Source: Pseudomonas sp. RSB 5.4
GTDB lineage: Bacteria; Pseudomonadota; Gammaproteobacteria; Pseudomonadales; Pseudomonadaceae
DNA: 64,000 nt
Reading direction: 5' to 3'
Assembly (NCBI RefSeq): GCF_037126175.1
Contig: NZ_CP146986.1
Location: forward strand, 2,446,501 to 2,510,500
Part shown: positions 20,873 to 30,406 of the stretch, one piece after another
Layout of the letters: every line of letters starts with the position of its first letter
Position numbering within the stretch: the first letter of the stretch is position 1
The notes under the pieces: model-generated
What the model saw: the letters and a program-made list of their open reading frames with translations, nothing else
What the model was told of the DNA's origin: nothing
Databases searched by the model: none
Made by a program: the position numbers and the translations under genes

Positions 20873-23800
20873 ATGCCCAAATCTGTTGACCGAATTCCGC
20901 CGATGCCGCGTATTCAGGCCATTGATCCGCGACGTTCCGAGCAGAGCTGGGAGAGTGCGCCGCAATTGCTCGCCGCGCTCAACGGCGCCCGGCTCGGTGC
21001 CTGGTATTGGGACATCGAGCGCGGGCAGATCAGTTGGTCACGGGGCACCCAGGCGCTGTTCGGCTTCGATCCACGGCAACCGCTGCCGCAGGATCTGGAA
21101 TACCTCGACCTGTTGCCGCCCGAAGATCGTGCGAAAACCGTCAGGGCATTCCACGCGGTGATCGCCGGAGCACCGCTGGAACAGGCGATGCACCACCGTA
21201 TCCGCTGGCCCGACGGCAGTCTGCACTGGCTGGAAATCAGCGGCAGTCTGCTACCGGACAAACAGGGGCGTCCTCGAATGATCGGGGTGATTCGCGAAAT
21301 CACCCACCAGCGCCAACGCGAGCAGGCCCTGAGCAGCTCGGAGAAACGTTTCGCTACACTCTTTCACCTGTGCCCGAACATGGTGCTGCTGACGCGCCAG
21401 GAAGACGGTCTGATCACCGAGGCCAACCAATATTTCGAAAGCCTGTTCGGCTGGCCGGTACAGAGCGCCATTGGCCGCACCACCCTGGAGCTGGGCTTGT
21501 GGGTGCACCCGGAGCAACGCGCAGAACTGGTGAAAAGGACCAAGGCCAAGGGCGAACTGATCAGCATGGAAGTGCAGTTCCGTGCCAGCAACGGGCAGAT
21601 TCATGACGGCATCCTCAGCGCGCAGAAGGTCGAACTCGAAGGCCAGCCGTATCTGCTCAGCACCTTTCTCGACACCACCGAACGCAAAGCCGCCGAGCAC
21701 GCCTTGAAAGACAGCCAGGAACGCCTCGATCTGGCGCTGGACTCGGCGCAGCTCGGCACTTGGGACTGGCACATCCCCAGCGGCATGCTCTATGGCTCGG
21801 CACGGGCCGCGCAACTGCACGGGCTGGAGCCGATCCCGTTTCACGAGTCGTTCGAAGAGTTCTTTGAAGGCGTGCCCGGCGAAGAACGCGACAGCATGCG
21901 CGACGCCTACCGCAGCCTGCGCGAAGGCCCGGCGGGCAATTATCAACTGACCTACCGCGTGCAATTGCCGGATGGCAGCTCACGCTATCTGGAAAGCCGC
22001 GCCCGCCTCTATCGCGACGAGAACGGCGCGCCGCTGCGCATGGCCGGGACCTTGCTGGACATCACCGATCAGGTCGAGCGCGAGCAACGTCTGGTGGCCT
22101 CGGAAGAGAAATTCGCCACGCTGTTCCAGGTCAGCCCCGATCCGATCTGCGTCACGCGGCAGGACAGCGGCGAGTTCATCGAAATCAATAACAGCTTCAC
22201 CCAGACCTTCGGCTGGAGCGCCGCCGACGTGATCGGGCGCACCGCCGAAGACATCGGCCTGTGGGACGCCTCGGCGAAAAGCCTGCAACGCATCGAGCGG
22301 GTGATCCGCGAACAGGGCCTGAGCAATGTCGCGATCATCGTCCAGCACAAGGACGGCCAGTCACTGACCTGCGTGATTTCCAGCCGACAGATCAGCGTTG
22401 GCAATCAGCCGTGCATCGTCACCACTTTGCGCGACATCACCCAGCAGCAGCGCTCCGAAGCCGCACTCAAGGCCAGCGAAGAGAAATTCGCCAAAGCGTT
22501 TCACTCCAGCCCCGATGCGATCACCATCACCGAGCGCGACACCGGGCGTTATCTTGAGGTCAACGACGGTTTCTGCCGCCTCACCGGCTATCGCGCGGAA
22601 GAAGTGGTGGGCAAAACCGTGTACCAGATCGGCATCTGGGCCGAAGAGAAGCAACGCTCGGCGCTGTTTGCCGAATTGCAGATCAAGGGCCGCGTGCATC
22701 ATCAGGAAATGCTCGGGCGCAACAAGCGCGGTGAACTGCTGACCGTGGAAGTGTCGATCGAACCGATCACCCTCAACGAAACCGCATGCCTGCTGCTGAC
22801 CGCCCGGGACGTCAGCCTGCTGAAAAACGCCGAAGCGCAGATCCGTCACCTGGCCTATCACGACCCGCTGACCAACCTGCCCAACCGCGCCCTGCTGATG
22901 GATCGCCTGAGCCAGCAGATCGCCCTGCTCAAGCGCCACAATCTGCGCGGCGCGCTGCTGTTCCTCGATCTTGACCACTTCAAGCACATCAACGACTCGC
23001 TCGGCCACCCGGTCGGCGACACGGTGCTGAAAATCGTCACTGCGCGGCTTGAAGCCAGCGTGCGCATGGAAGACACGGTTGCACGTCTCGGCGGCGATGA
23101 ATTCGTGGTGCTGCTCAGCGGTCTGGAAGGCACGCGCAACGAGGTCAGTGCACAAGTGCGGGAACTGGCCGACACCATTCGCGAACTGCTGTCGGAGCCG
23201 ATGTTCCTCGACGGCCAGCGCCTGCAAGTGACGCCGAGTATCGGCGTGGCACTGATTCCCGATCACGGCTCGACCCCGACCGATCTGCTCAAGCGCGCAG
23301 ACATCGCCCTGTACCGGGCCAAGGACTCCGGGCGCAACACCACGCAGATGTACCACAACACCATGCAGAAGGCGGCCAGCGAACGGCTGCGCATGGAGAC
23401 CGATCTGCGTCTGGCGTTGTCCCGTGGCGAATTCAACGTGCACTACCAGCCGCAGGTCGATGCGCGGGACAACCGCATCATCGGCGCCGAAGCCCTGGTG
23501 CGCTGGAATCACCCGGAACTCGGCGCGCAATCGCCCACCGAGTTCATCAAGGTGCTGGAAGACAGCGGTCTGATTCTTGAAGTCGGCACCTGGATCCTCG
23601 ACGAGGCCTGCGAAGCGTTCAAACAGCTGATTGCCTTGAAACTGGTTGACCCGTTCAACTTCAGCCTGTGCGTGAACATCAGCCCACGACAATTCCGCCA
23701 GAACGACTTCGTCGAACGCATCGAACACAGCATGAGCAGCCACGGCCTGCCCTGCTCGCTGCTGAAACTGGAGATCACCGAAGGCATCGTCATCCAGAAC

Positions 23801-24151
23801 CTGGAAGACACCATCAGCAAAATGCGCCGCCTGAAAAAACTCGGCGTGAGCTTCGCCATGGACGATTTCGGCACCGGCTATTCATCGCTGACCTACCTCA
23901 AACGCTTGCCGGTGGACACCCTGAAAATCGACCAGTCATTCATCCGCGACGCGACCACCGACCCCAACGACGCCGAGATCATCCGCGCCATCGTCGCCAT
24001 GGCCCGCAGCCTGGAACTGGAGGTGATTGCCGAAGGTGTCGAGACGCCGGAGCAACTGGCGTTCCTGCAGGGGCTGGGTTGCCATTTGTATCAAGGCTAT
24101 CTGCACAGTCGGCCGGTGGCGTTGGAGGCGTTGAAAAAGATGCTCGAATGA
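20873..24151 (+). CDS. Multi-PAS diguanylate cyclase/phosphodiesterase (GGDEF-EAL)
   Basis: 1092 aa, cytoplasmic, with no membrane segment. There are five PAS/PAC units (roughly residues 30-150, 160-275, 280-405, 410-530 and 535-655), then GGDEF (about 665-830) and EAL (about 840-1090). The GGDEF motif is intact (RLGGDEFVVL) with an RxxD inhibitory site five residues before it (RMED). The EAL side keeps EALVRW, DDFGTGYSSLTYL and KIDQSF, so both activities look possible. PAS 2, 4 and 5 share the SEEKFA-SPD pattern, which suggests internal duplication. The ligand and net activity are unknown. Confidence 0.93.
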   Translation: MPKSVDRIPPMPRIQAIDPRRSEQSWESAPQLLAALNGARLGAWYWDIERGQISWSRGTQALFGFDPRQPLPQDLEYLDLLPPEDRAKTVRAFHAVIAGAPLEQAMHHRIRWPDGSLHWLEISGSLLPDKQGRPRMIGVIREITHQRQREQALSSSEKRFATLFHLCPNMVLLTRQEDGLITEANQYFESLFGWPVQSAIGRTTLELGLWVHPEQRAELVKRTKAKGELISMEVQFRASNGQIHDGILSAQKVELEGQPYLLSTFLDTTERKAAEHALKDSQERLDLALDSAQLGTWDWHIPSGMLYGSARAAQLHGLEPIPFHESFEEFFEGVPGEERDSMRDAYRSLREGPAGNYQLTYRVQLPDGSSRYLESRARLYRDENGAPLRMAGTLLDITDQVEREQRLVASEEKFATLFQVSPDPICVTRQDSGEFIEINNSFTQTFGWSAADVIGRTAEDIGLWDASAKSLQRIERVIREQGLSNVAIIVQHKDGQSLTCVISSRQISVGNQPCIVTTLRDITQQQRSEAALKASEEKFAKAFHSSPDAITITERDTGRYLEVNDGFCRLTGYRAEEVVGKTVYQIGIWAEEKQRSALFAELQIKGRVHHQEMLGRNKRGELLTVEVSIEPITLNETACLLLTARDVSLLKNAEAQIRHLAYHDPLTNLPNRALLMDRLSQQIALLKRHNLRGALLFLDLDHFKHINDSLGHPVGDTVLKIVTARLEASVRMEDTVARLGGDEFVVLLSGLEGTRNEVSAQVRELADTIRELLSEPMFLDGQRLQVTPSIGVALIPDHGSTPTDLLKRADIALYRAKDSGRNTTQMYHNTMQKAASERLRMETDLRLALSRGEFNVHYQPQVDARDNRIIGAEALVRWNHPELGAQSPTEFIKVLEDSGLILEVGTWILDEACEAFKQLIALKLVDPFNFSLCVNISPRQFRQNDFVERIEHSMSSHGLPCSLLKLEITEGIVIQNLEDTISKMRRLKKLGVSFAMDDFGTGYSSLTYLKRLPVDTLKIDQSFIRDATTDPNDAEIIRAIVAMARSLELEVIAEGVETPEQLAFLQGLGCHLYQGYLHSRPVALEALKKMLE

Positions 24152-24158
24152 CGAGCAC

Positions 24159-24192
24159 AAAAAAAGGGCGCCGGTGGCGCCCTTCTTTTTTG
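24159..24192. terminator. Bidirectional terminator between the c-di-GMP gene and ibpA
   Basis: AAAAAAAGGGCGCC / GGCGCCCTTCTTTTTT hairpin with a T-run on both strands. It serves the convergent genes on either side. Confidence 0.9.
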
Positions 24193-24199
24193 CTCGGCC

Positions 24200-24643
24200 T
24201 TATTGCAGAGCCGGCTTCTGCGCTCCGCTGATCGGGATGCGCTTGGCTTTCGCTTCTTCCGGGATCACCCGCAACAGGTCGATGCTCAGCAGACCGTTGC
24301 TCAGATCGGCGGCCTTGATCTCGATGTGATCGGCCAGGCGGAAGGACAGTTTGAAAGCACGCTGGGCAATGCCTTGATGCAGGAAGGTCACGCCTTCGTT
24401 GGCATCACGCTTGCCGCCACTGATGGTCAGCACACCCTTCTCGACTTGCAGCTCCAGGTCTTCTTCCTGGAAACCGGCTGCCGCTACGACGATGCGGTAT
24501 TGATCATCACCGTGTTTTTCCACGTTGTAGGGTGGGTAGGTGCTGCCTGGCTCGTTGCGCAGCGCGGTTTCGAACAGATCGTTGAAACGGTCGAAACCAA
24601 CCGAGGAACGGAACAGTGGTGCCAGGGAAAATGCAGTACTCAT
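24200..24643 (-). CDS. ibpA: Small heat-shock protein (Hsp20/IbpA family)
   Basis: 147 aa with an alpha-crystallin domain (about residues 36-130). The N-terminus MSTAFSLAPLFRSSVGFDRFNDLF and the dimerisation segment VEKGVLTISGGKRD are IbpA-like, and the I-x-I-type tail is RIPIS. As a holdase it binds unfolding proteins and passes them to DnaK/ClpB. It is preceded by a sigma32 promoter and a leader that folds over the ribosome site (see 24653-24744), so it is heat-induced at two levels. Confidence 0.95.
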   Translation of the reverse strand: MSTAFSLAPLFRSSVGFDRFNDLFETALRNEPGSTYPPYNVEKHGDDQYRIVVAAAGFQEEDLELQVEKGVLTISGGKRDANEGVTFLHQGIAQRAFKLSFRLADHIEIKAADLSNGLLSIDLLRVIPEEAKAKRIPISGAQKPALQ

Positions 24644-24652
24644 GGTTCAAAT

Positions 24653-24673
24653 CTCCTGAAAACAATCAGCAAG
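24653..24673 (-). promoter_or_regulatory. ROSE-like RNA thermometer hairpin
   Basis: In the mRNA, CUUGCUGA pairs with UCAGGAG (the Shine-Dalgarno) with one bulged G, the hallmark of ROSE elements in small heat-shock genes. The loop is UUGUUU, and the ATG lies 9 nt after the hairpin. The call is based on manual pairing only. Confidence 0.75.
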
Positions 24674-24716
24674 GTTTTTTGACTCCGCGACCCGAATTCG
24701 GCATCGCGTAACCCTT

Positions 24717-24744
24717 AGATAGGGACCGCCAAAATGATTTCAAG
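24717..24744 (-). promoter_or_regulatory. Sigma32 (RpoH) heat-shock promoter
   Basis: Minus strand: CTTGAAA (24738-24744), 13 bp, CCCTATCT (24717-24724). It matches the sigma32 consensus CTTGAAA-N(11-16)-CCCCATNT with one mismatch and gives a leader of about 65 nt. Confidence 0.85.
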
Positions 24745-24764
24745 AGATTATTTGAAGATTTTTT

Positions 24765-25724
24765 TCAGGCCGCTTCGGCGACGGACAAACCGAGCAAACG
24801 CGAGACTTGATCCGGCTCTGTCTCACGACGCAGCACAGTAAACAGTTCGGTCGCTTCGGGATAATTGCGCGTCAGCATCGCCAGCCATTGCTTCAAGCGA
24901 CCCGGCGATTGGCGTGCAGTCATCTGCGCCTTGGCTTGCAGCCAGAAGTCCTGAATCAGCGGCAGTAGCTCGGCCCAGCTCATCTCGACCACTTCTTCAC
25001 CGGCGCGCGCGGCAGCGATCTGCCGGGCCAGATCCGGGCGCGACACCAGACCGCGACCGAGCATGATGTCTTCGACACCACTGATCTCGCGGCAGCGGCG
25101 CCAGTCCTCGACGCTCCAGATATCACCGTTGGCGAACACCGGCACCTTGACCACGTCCTGCACCCGCGGAATCCACTCCCAATGCGCCGGCGGCTTGTAG
25201 CCATCGACCTTGGTCCGGGCGTGAACCACGATGTGCTCAGCGCCGCCCTCGGCCAGCGCAGTGGCGCAGACCAGCGAACCGTCCGGGCTGTCGAAGCCCA
25301 GGCGCATCTTCGCGGTGACCGGGATATGTGCCGGCACAGCGCGACGCACGTGTTCGACGATGCTGTTGAGCAGTTCCGGCTCCTTGAGCAGCACTGCCCC
25401 GCCCCGGGATTTGTTGACGGTCTTGGCCGGGCAGCCGAAGTTCAGGTCGATGACTTCCGAGCCGAGCTCGCAGGCCAGCGCCGCGTTTTCCGCCAGGCAC
25501 ACCGGATCGGAACCCAACAATTGCACGCGCAGCGGCACGCCGGAACGGGTACGGGCGCCGTTGAGCAGCTCCGGGCCGAACTTGTGGAAGTAGGCCGGGG
25601 TAAGCAACTGATCGTTGATCCGAATGAATTCGGTCACGCACCAGTCGATGCCGCCAACGCGGGTCAGCACGTCGCGCAGGATGTCGTCGACCAGCCCCTC
25701 CATGGGCGCCAGGGCAATTTGCAT
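24765..25724 (-). CDS. dusC: tRNA-dihydrouridine(16) synthase
   Basis: 319 aa, an FMN-dependent TIM-barrel reductase of tRNA uridines. The N-terminus [21 protein letters not shown] and the catalytic Cys in [21 protein letters not shown] are present, as is the C-terminal [16 protein letters not shown] that favours DusC over DusA and DusB. A second Dus enzyme (DusA) is at 54762. Confidence 0.9.
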   Translation of the reverse strand: MQIALAPMEGLVDDILRDVLTRVGGIDWCVTEFIRINDQLLTPAYFHKFGPELLNGARTRSGVPLRVQLLGSDPVCLAENAALACELGSEVIDLNFGCPAKTVNKSRGGAVLLKEPELLNSIVEHVRRAVPAHIPVTAKMRLGFDSPDGSLVCATALAEGGAEHIVVHARTKVDGYKPPAHWEWIPRVQDVVKVPVFANGDIWSVEDWRRCREISGVEDIMLGRGLVSRPDLARQIAAARAGEEVVEMSWAELLPLIQDFWLQAKAQMTARQSPGRLKQWLAMLTRNYPEATELFTVLRRETEPDQVSRLLGLSVAEAA

Positions 25725-25804
25725 GGGGAAAACACTACTCAGGAAGAAAAAACGTGCGGCAGTTTACTGGATATCGCGCAAATCCGCAGAACAACACTCT
25801 TTCC

Positions 25805-25893
25805 TGTGGGAGCGAGCTTGCTCGCGAAAGCGGTGTATCGGTTGATGCAACCGTCACTGGCCCACCGCTTTCGCGAGCAAGCTCGCTCCCACA
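25805..25893. repeat. REP element pair (inverted)
   Basis: Units at 25805-25829 and 25868-25893. The right unit directly abuts the stop codon of the thioesterase gene. Confidence 0.85.
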
Positions 25894-26343
25894 TTAGAGC
25901 TGCACTGTTTCTGGATTTTGGATCGCCGGGCCATAACCCTCGATGAACTCCGCCGGCATGCGCTTGGGCTTGCCGGTAGACAGTTCGATGCAGACGAACG
26001 TGGTTTGGGCGCGCAGTAACGTGGCGTTGTCGCTGGGGCGGATCAACTGGAAGTGGCGGGTCATTTTCAGGCGCTGATCCCAATCGACGATCCAGGTCGC
26101 CAGTTGCAGCTCGTCGCCTTCGTAAGCGGCTGCCAGATAATCGATTTCATGACGCACCACGGCCATCGCCCGATCCAGGCGCCGGTACTCGACCAGATCC
26201 AGCCCCAGACGCTGCGAGTGGCGCCAGGCGCAACGTTCGAGCCAGGTCACGTACACCGCGTTGTTCGCGTGGCCCAGCCCGTCGATGTCCTCGGCGCCTA
26301 CTTGCAGATCAATGGTGAACGGCGTTGCCCGATCCCAGCCCAT
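25894..26343 (-). CDS. Acyl-CoA thioesterase (4HBT/hotdog family)
   Basis: 149 aa with a single hotdog domain. The active-site-like motif DIDGLGHANNAVYVTWLE (Asp and HxN) is typical of 4-hydroxybenzoyl-CoA thioesterase-type/YbgC-like enzymes. The acyl-CoA substrate is unknown. It sits 46 bp downstream of the alpha/beta hydrolase and probably shares its transcript. Confidence 0.88.
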   Translation of the reverse strand: MGWDRATPFTIDLQVGAEDIDGLGHANNAVYVTWLERCAWRHSQRLGLDLVEYRRLDRAMAVVRHEIDYLAAAYEGDELQLATWIVDWDQRLKMTRHFQLIRPSDNATLLRAQTTFVCIELSTGKPKRMPAEFIEGYGPAIQNPETVQL

Positions 26344-26389
26344 GCCCCACTCCCGGTCAGATTATTCAACCGGGGCAGTGTAACGGATG

Positions 26390-27223
26390 TCAGGCCGATT
26401 GCCGCGCCTGAAGGCTGCGCCCCGCCAACAGTGATAACACCCCATCAACCACCCGAGGGTCGGCCAGCACCCGCTGGTGGCCGCCGCTTTCCAGACGCAG
26501 CAGGCGGCTGTCGAACCAGGACTCGTGGATCAATTGAGATTCCTTGACCGAGACGAAGGTGTCGTCCTCGGCATGCACGATCAGGCCCGGCATATCCAGT
26601 TGATAGTGCGCGACATCGAGGGTCGCGGCACGCATGCCGACGTCCTGCTCGACCTGGCGGATGAACGCCGAGCGCGCCCGCGGTGGCATGCCGACATAGC
26701 GGGCAAAACCGCGCAGCACGCCGAGAATCCGGGCGGGAGCTGCGATGCTGACGAGGGTTTCGGTGCGCAGGCCCAGTTGCACGGCAAGCATGGCGCTGGC
26801 GCCGCCCATCGAGTGGCCGATGACGGCTTGAAGAGGTGGCAGTTCAGCGGCAGCCTCAAGCATGGCGCGGGCGAACAGCACGACATTGGCCTCGCGCCCC
26901 GGTGAGCGGCCGTGGGCCGGGCCGTCCAGCGCGACAACGGTGTAACCGGCCTCGACCAGCGCCGTGATCAACGCCGCAAACTGCGTGGGTCGCCCTTCCC
27001 AGCCGTGCATCAACAGCACCGCCGGTCCCTGGCCCCAGCGCAGCGCCGACAGGCCGAAACGCAGCGTGATGCGTTCGGCGCTCGCCAGCAGCGGCAGCTC
27101 CCAATCGCGCAGCGGCAGCGAACGTGGCGTCATGAACGCCTGACGCATTTTGCTTGCTACCCGTTGCGGTGCAATCCAGCCCAAGGTGCCATTAACGCCA
27201 CGAACCCACTTCAACGTGTTCAT
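26390..27223 (-). CDS. Alpha/beta hydrolase
   Basis: 277 aa. Oxyanion-side HGWEGR, nucleophile elbow VIGHSMGGASA, and a late Asp (HAEDDTFV) and His (SGGHQRV) complete a Ser-Asp-His triad. No lid or signal peptide is evident, so it is probably cytoplasmic. It lies 30 bp downstream of the TetR gene on the same strand, so it is likely cotranscribed with and controlled by it. The substrate is unknown. Confidence 0.9.
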   Translation of the reverse strand: MNTLKWVRGVNGTLGWIAPQRVASKMRQAFMTPRSLPLRDWELPLLASAERITLRFGLSALRWGQGPAVLLMHGWEGRPTQFAALITALVEAGYTVVALDGPAHGRSPGREANVVLFARAMLEAAAELPPLQAVIGHSMGGASAMLAVQLGLRTETLVSIAAPARILGVLRGFARYVGMPPRARSAFIRQVEQDVGMRAATLDVAHYQLDMPGLIVHAEDDTFVSVKESQLIHESWFDSRLLRLESGGHQRVLADPRVVDGVLSLLAGRSLQARQSA

Positions 27224-27253
27224 CGCTCTCTCCTCAGGCGTGTTGCCTTCAGG

Positions 27254-27793
27254 TCAACGCACCGCCGACTTGGCAGCGCGCAGCAATCGATCGGATAAAT
27301 CGCCCGGGCCCAGCGCGCGTGCCAACGCCAGACCACCCACCATCAACGCCACATCGGCCAGTGCTTTGTCGGTGTCCTCGGGGCTGGACGCCAACTGCGC
27401 AATCATCAGTTCCAGGTGTTCGTTCAGCGCGATGCGAAACGACTCCGGCAAACGTCCCAGCTCGCCGATCGAAGCCGGAATCGGACACGCGGCGTCGCTG
27501 GAATCCCGATGCTTGCGCGACAGGTAGAACGCAGCGACCAAGGCGCGACGCTCTTCACCGGTCAGCTCGGAGTCCATGTCGGCAATCAGGTCGCGTCGAC
27601 GTCCCAGCAATTGCTTGAACGCCTCGAGCATCATGGCGTCCTTGCTTTCGAAGTGCGCGTAGAAACCTCCGACGGTCAGGCCGGCGGCGCCCATCACTTC
27701 GCCCACGCTGGGATCTGCCGGGCCGCGCTGGATCAGTGCGGCGCTGGCAGCCTTGAGGATGCGTTCGCGGGTTTGAGCTTTTTTATCGTTCAT
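27254..27793 (-). CDS. TetR/AcrR-family transcriptional repressor
   Basis: 179 aa. The N-terminal HTH (ILKAASAALIQRGPADPSVGEVMGAAGLTVGGFYAHFESKDAMM) is followed by a ligand domain. It is the first gene of TetR-hydrolase-thioesterase, with a strong Shine-Dalgarno (GGAGG). The perfect palindrome at 27817-27843, 24 bp upstream of the start, is the probable autoregulatory operator. Confidence 0.93.
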   Translation of the reverse strand: MNDKKAQTRERILKAASAALIQRGPADPSVGEVMGAAGLTVGGFYAHFESKDAMMLEAFKQLLGRRRDLIADMDSELTGEERRALVAAFYLSRKHRDSSDAACPIPASIGELGRLPESFRIALNEHLELMIAQLASSPEDTDKALADVALMVGGLALARALGPGDLSDRLLRAAKSAVR

Positions 27794-27816
27794 CGTTGCC
27801 TCCGAATATTACGACT

Positions 27817-27843
27817 AGAATATTATTCGCATAATAATATTCT
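27817..27843. promoter_or_regulatory. Palindromic operator upstream of the TetR gene
   Basis: Perfect 11-bp arms AGAATATTATT and AATAATATTCT around a 5-bp centre (CGCAT), in otherwise GC-rich sequence. An extra GAATATT half-site lies at 27804-27810. Size and symmetry fit a TetR dimer site. Confidence 0.8.
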
Positions 27844-27913
27844 GCAAGTCGAGGATATGACCGCTGGTCTGAAGCACAGTGTAAGGAAAAAGGAGATTTG
27901 GCCAAATGCCAGA

Positions 27914-27949
27914 CAAACAAAAGGGCCATTCAATAATTGAATGACCCTT
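27914..27949 (-). terminator. Terminator of the tRNA Ala-Glu cluster
   Basis: Minus strand: GGGTCATTCAA and TTGAATGGCCC stem around TTA, followed by TTTTG. It ends 26 bp beyond the last tRNA-Glu. Confidence 0.8.
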
Positions 27950-27974
27950 ATAAATCCCGCAGAGCGGGTAATCG

Positions 27975-28050
27975 TGGCGTCCCCTAGGGGACTCGAACCC
28001 CTGTTACCGCCGTGAAAGGGCGGTGTCCTAGGCCACTAGACGAAGGGGAC
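27975..28050 (-). tRNA. tRNA-Glu (TTC)
   Basis: 76 nt, GTCCCCTTCGTCTAGTGG 5' end, anticodon loop CTTTCAC (TTC), encoded CCA. Identical to the copy at 28260-28335. Confidence 0.97.
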
Positions 28051-28130
28051 ACAAACCCTTCTATACAGCTGATCAGTGCTGAGATCTGATCTGATTCAAG
28101 GCCGGTGTGGCCAGACCTTGAACTGTAAAT

Positions 28131-28206
28131 TGGTGGAGCTAAGCGGGATCGAACCGCTGACCTCCTGCATGCCATGCAGGCGCTCTCCCAGCTGAGCTAT
28201 AGCCCC
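28131..28206 (-). tRNA. tRNA-Ala (TGC)
   Basis: 76 nt, GGGGCTATAGCTCAGCTGG 5' end, anticodon TGC, encoded CCA. It differs from the copy at 28415-28490 in the anticodon-stem closing pair (C-G versus T-A) and in the T-stem, with pairing kept. Confidence 0.97.
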
Positions 28207-28259
28207 GGATTTTTCGCCTCGCGGCGGAGTGACATCTTGCAACATCACTTCTGTAAAAC

Positions 28260-28335
28260 TGGCGTCCCCTAGGGGACTCGAACCCCTGTTACCGCCGTGA
28301 AAGGGCGGTGTCCTAGGCCACTAGACGAAGGGGAC
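28260..28335 (-). tRNA. tRNA-Glu (TTC)
   Basis: 76 nt, second copy of tRNA-Glu(TTC), part of an Ala-Glu-Ala-Glu order that comes from duplication of a Glu-Ala pair together with its spacer. Confidence 0.97.
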
Positions 28336-28414
28336 GCAAACCCTTCTATACAACTGATCAACGCTGAGTGTTGATCGCTTCGGAGCCGGTGTGGCCAGGC
28401 TTCGAAGTGTAAAT

Positions 28415-28490
<76 letters not shown>

Positions 28491-28628
28491 TCATCGTTGA
28501 TGTCATCGCTGAGGACGGGGCGAATCTTAAGGGCGTATCGAAAGCCTGTCAAACTTATTTTTGAAAAATTTCAAAGTTTTTTGTCGGCATAACAATCACT
28601 TACCGCCCTCCCCCCGAAAATCCGGGGG

Positions 28629-28669
28629 AAAAACGCCGAAGGCCGGAATCAAACGATCCCGGCCTTCGG
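28629..28669 (-). terminator. Rho-independent terminator of gltX
   Basis: Minus strand: CCGAAGGCCGG and CCGGCCTTCGG stem with a 12-nt loop, then CGTTTTT, 25 bp after the gltX stop. Confidence 0.85.
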
Positions 28670-28693
28670 TGGTTACTGCAGAGTCAGACGTGC

Positions 28694-30175
28694 TCAGGCA
28701 ATCGCGCCCAGCAGCTTTTCCCACTCTTTGTTTTCTTTCTTCGACACACCGCCCAGCAGGTCGATCGCCTGGCGCAGACGGAAACGGGTCAGGTCCGGGC
28801 CGAGGATTTCCATTGCATCGAGCACCGACACCGAACTGGCCTGCCCGGTGATCGCGGCAAACATCAGCGGCATCGCGTCACGCAATTTCAGCTCGAGGGA
28901 TTCGACCACTGCCTGAATCGTTGCGGTGATGTTGTCCTTCTCCCACTGCCGCAGGCTTTCCAGCTTCCACAGGATCAGTTGCATCAGCTGACGCACCTGG
29001 TCACCCGAGAGCTTTTTCGACTCGAACAGCTTGGCATCCGGGTTCACGCCACCGGCAAAGAAGAAGCCGCCCAGCGGTGCAACCTGGCTGAAGGTTTCCA
29101 CGCGACCCTGCACCAGCGGTGCGATCTTCATCATGTATTCGGAGTTGAACGCCCACTTCTGCACGCGTGCGGCGAACTCTTCCACCGGCAGGTCACGCAG
29201 CCACTGACCGTTGAGCCACGACAGTTTCTCGATGTCGAAGATCGGCCCGCCGAGCGACACGCGCTTGAGGTCGAAATTGTCGACCATTTCCTGCAGCGAG
29301 AACTTCTCGCGCTCGTCCGGCATCGACCAGCCCATGCGACCGAGGTAGTTGAGCATCGCTTCCGGCATGAAGCCCATGCGCTCGTAGAACGTCACCGAGG
29401 TCGGGTTCTTGCGCTTGGACAGCTTGCTCTTGTCCGGGTTACGCAGCAGCGGCATGTAGCACAGCTCCGGTTGTTCCCAGCCGAAGTATTCGTACAGCAG
29501 AATCAATTTCGGCGCCGACGGCAGCCATTCTTCACCGCGCAGCACGTGGGTGATACCCATCAGGTGGTCGTCGACCACGTTGGCGAGGAAGTACGTCGGC
29601 AGGCCGTCGGTCTTCATCAGCACTTGCATGTCCATGCGATCCCACGGGATCTCGACATCACCGCGCAACATGTCCGGCACCACGCAGACGCCTTCGGTCG
29701 GCACTTTCATGCGGATCACGTGCGGTTCGCCAGCCGCCAGACGGACCGCGACTTCTTCCTTCGACAGCAGCAGCGCGCGGCCGTCGTAACGCGGGGTTTC
29801 GCCGCGCGCCATTTGCTCGGCACGCATCTGGTCCAGTTCTTCAGCGGTGCAGAAGCACGGGAACGCATGGCCCATGTCGACCAGTTGCTGGCAATACTTC
29901 TGATAAATATCGCCACGCTCACTCTGCCGGTACGGACCGTGCGGGCCGCCGACGTCCGGGCCTTCGCTCCAGTCGATACCCAGCCAGCGCAGGGCGTCGA
30001 AGATCTGCTGTTCGGACTCGCGGGTCGAACGCAACTGGTCGGTGTCTTCGATGCGCAGGATGAACTCACCGCCATGCTGCTTGGCAAAGCAGTAGTTGAA
30101 CAATGCGATGTAAGCGGTACCTACGTGGGGGTCCCCGGTAGGCGATGGCGCGATGCGAGTGCGGACGGTGGTCAT
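28694..30175 (-). CDS. gltX: Glutamyl-tRNA synthetase
   Basis: 493 aa, a class I synthetase. The HIGH-like motif is in [19 protein letters not shown] near the N-terminus and the KMSKS-like motif is KLSKRKN. The start [14 protein letters not shown] at 30175 is set by the family N-terminus. It lies directly upstream of a tRNA-Glu-containing cluster on the same strand, with a terminator between, so any link is of location only. Confidence 0.97.
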   Translation of the reverse strand: MTTVRTRIAPSPTGDPHVGTAYIALFNYCFAKQHGGEFILRIEDTDQLRSTRESEQQIFDALRWLGIDWSEGPDVGGPHGPYRQSERGDIYQKYCQQLVDMGHAFPCFCTAEELDQMRAEQMARGETPRYDGRALLLSKEEVAVRLAAGEPHVIRMKVPTEGVCVVPDMLRGDVEIPWDRMDMQVLMKTDGLPTYFLANVVDDHLMGITHVLRGEEWLPSAPKLILLYEYFGWEQPELCYMPLLRNPDKSKLSKRKNPTSVTFYERMGFMPEAMLNYLGRMGWSMPDEREKFSLQEMVDNFDLKRVSLGGPIFDIEKLSWLNGQWLRDLPVEEFAARVQKWAFNSEYMMKIAPLVQGRVETFSQVAPLGGFFFAGGVNPDAKLFESKKLSGDQVRQLMQLILWKLESLRQWEKDNITATIQAVVESLELKLRDAMPLMFAAITGQASSVSVLDAMEILGPDLTRFRLRQAIDLLGGVSKKENKEWEKLLGAIA

Positions 30176-30406
30176 GGCATGTCTCGAAAAGAATGAAAAG
30201 CAAAGAACAATCAAGCCGCGAATGGTAACAGGCGACACCCGCCCCGCTCCAGCGGACAGGGCATTTAAGCCAAGTTTGCGTCTGTAACGCCCATAGACCG
30301 TGGTGACGGGCCGAATATCAGCCATTGGCATTTACCGTTTATCGGCTGTATGCCAGATTCAGCCGCAGAGAACTTTCCTTACAATTCCTCGACTACAGTT
30401 TGCCTC

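Noticed and set aside
30350..30406. Longer N-terminus for the EmrA-like protein
   Set aside because: The extra 19 residues have no family resemblance; kept as an alternative start only.
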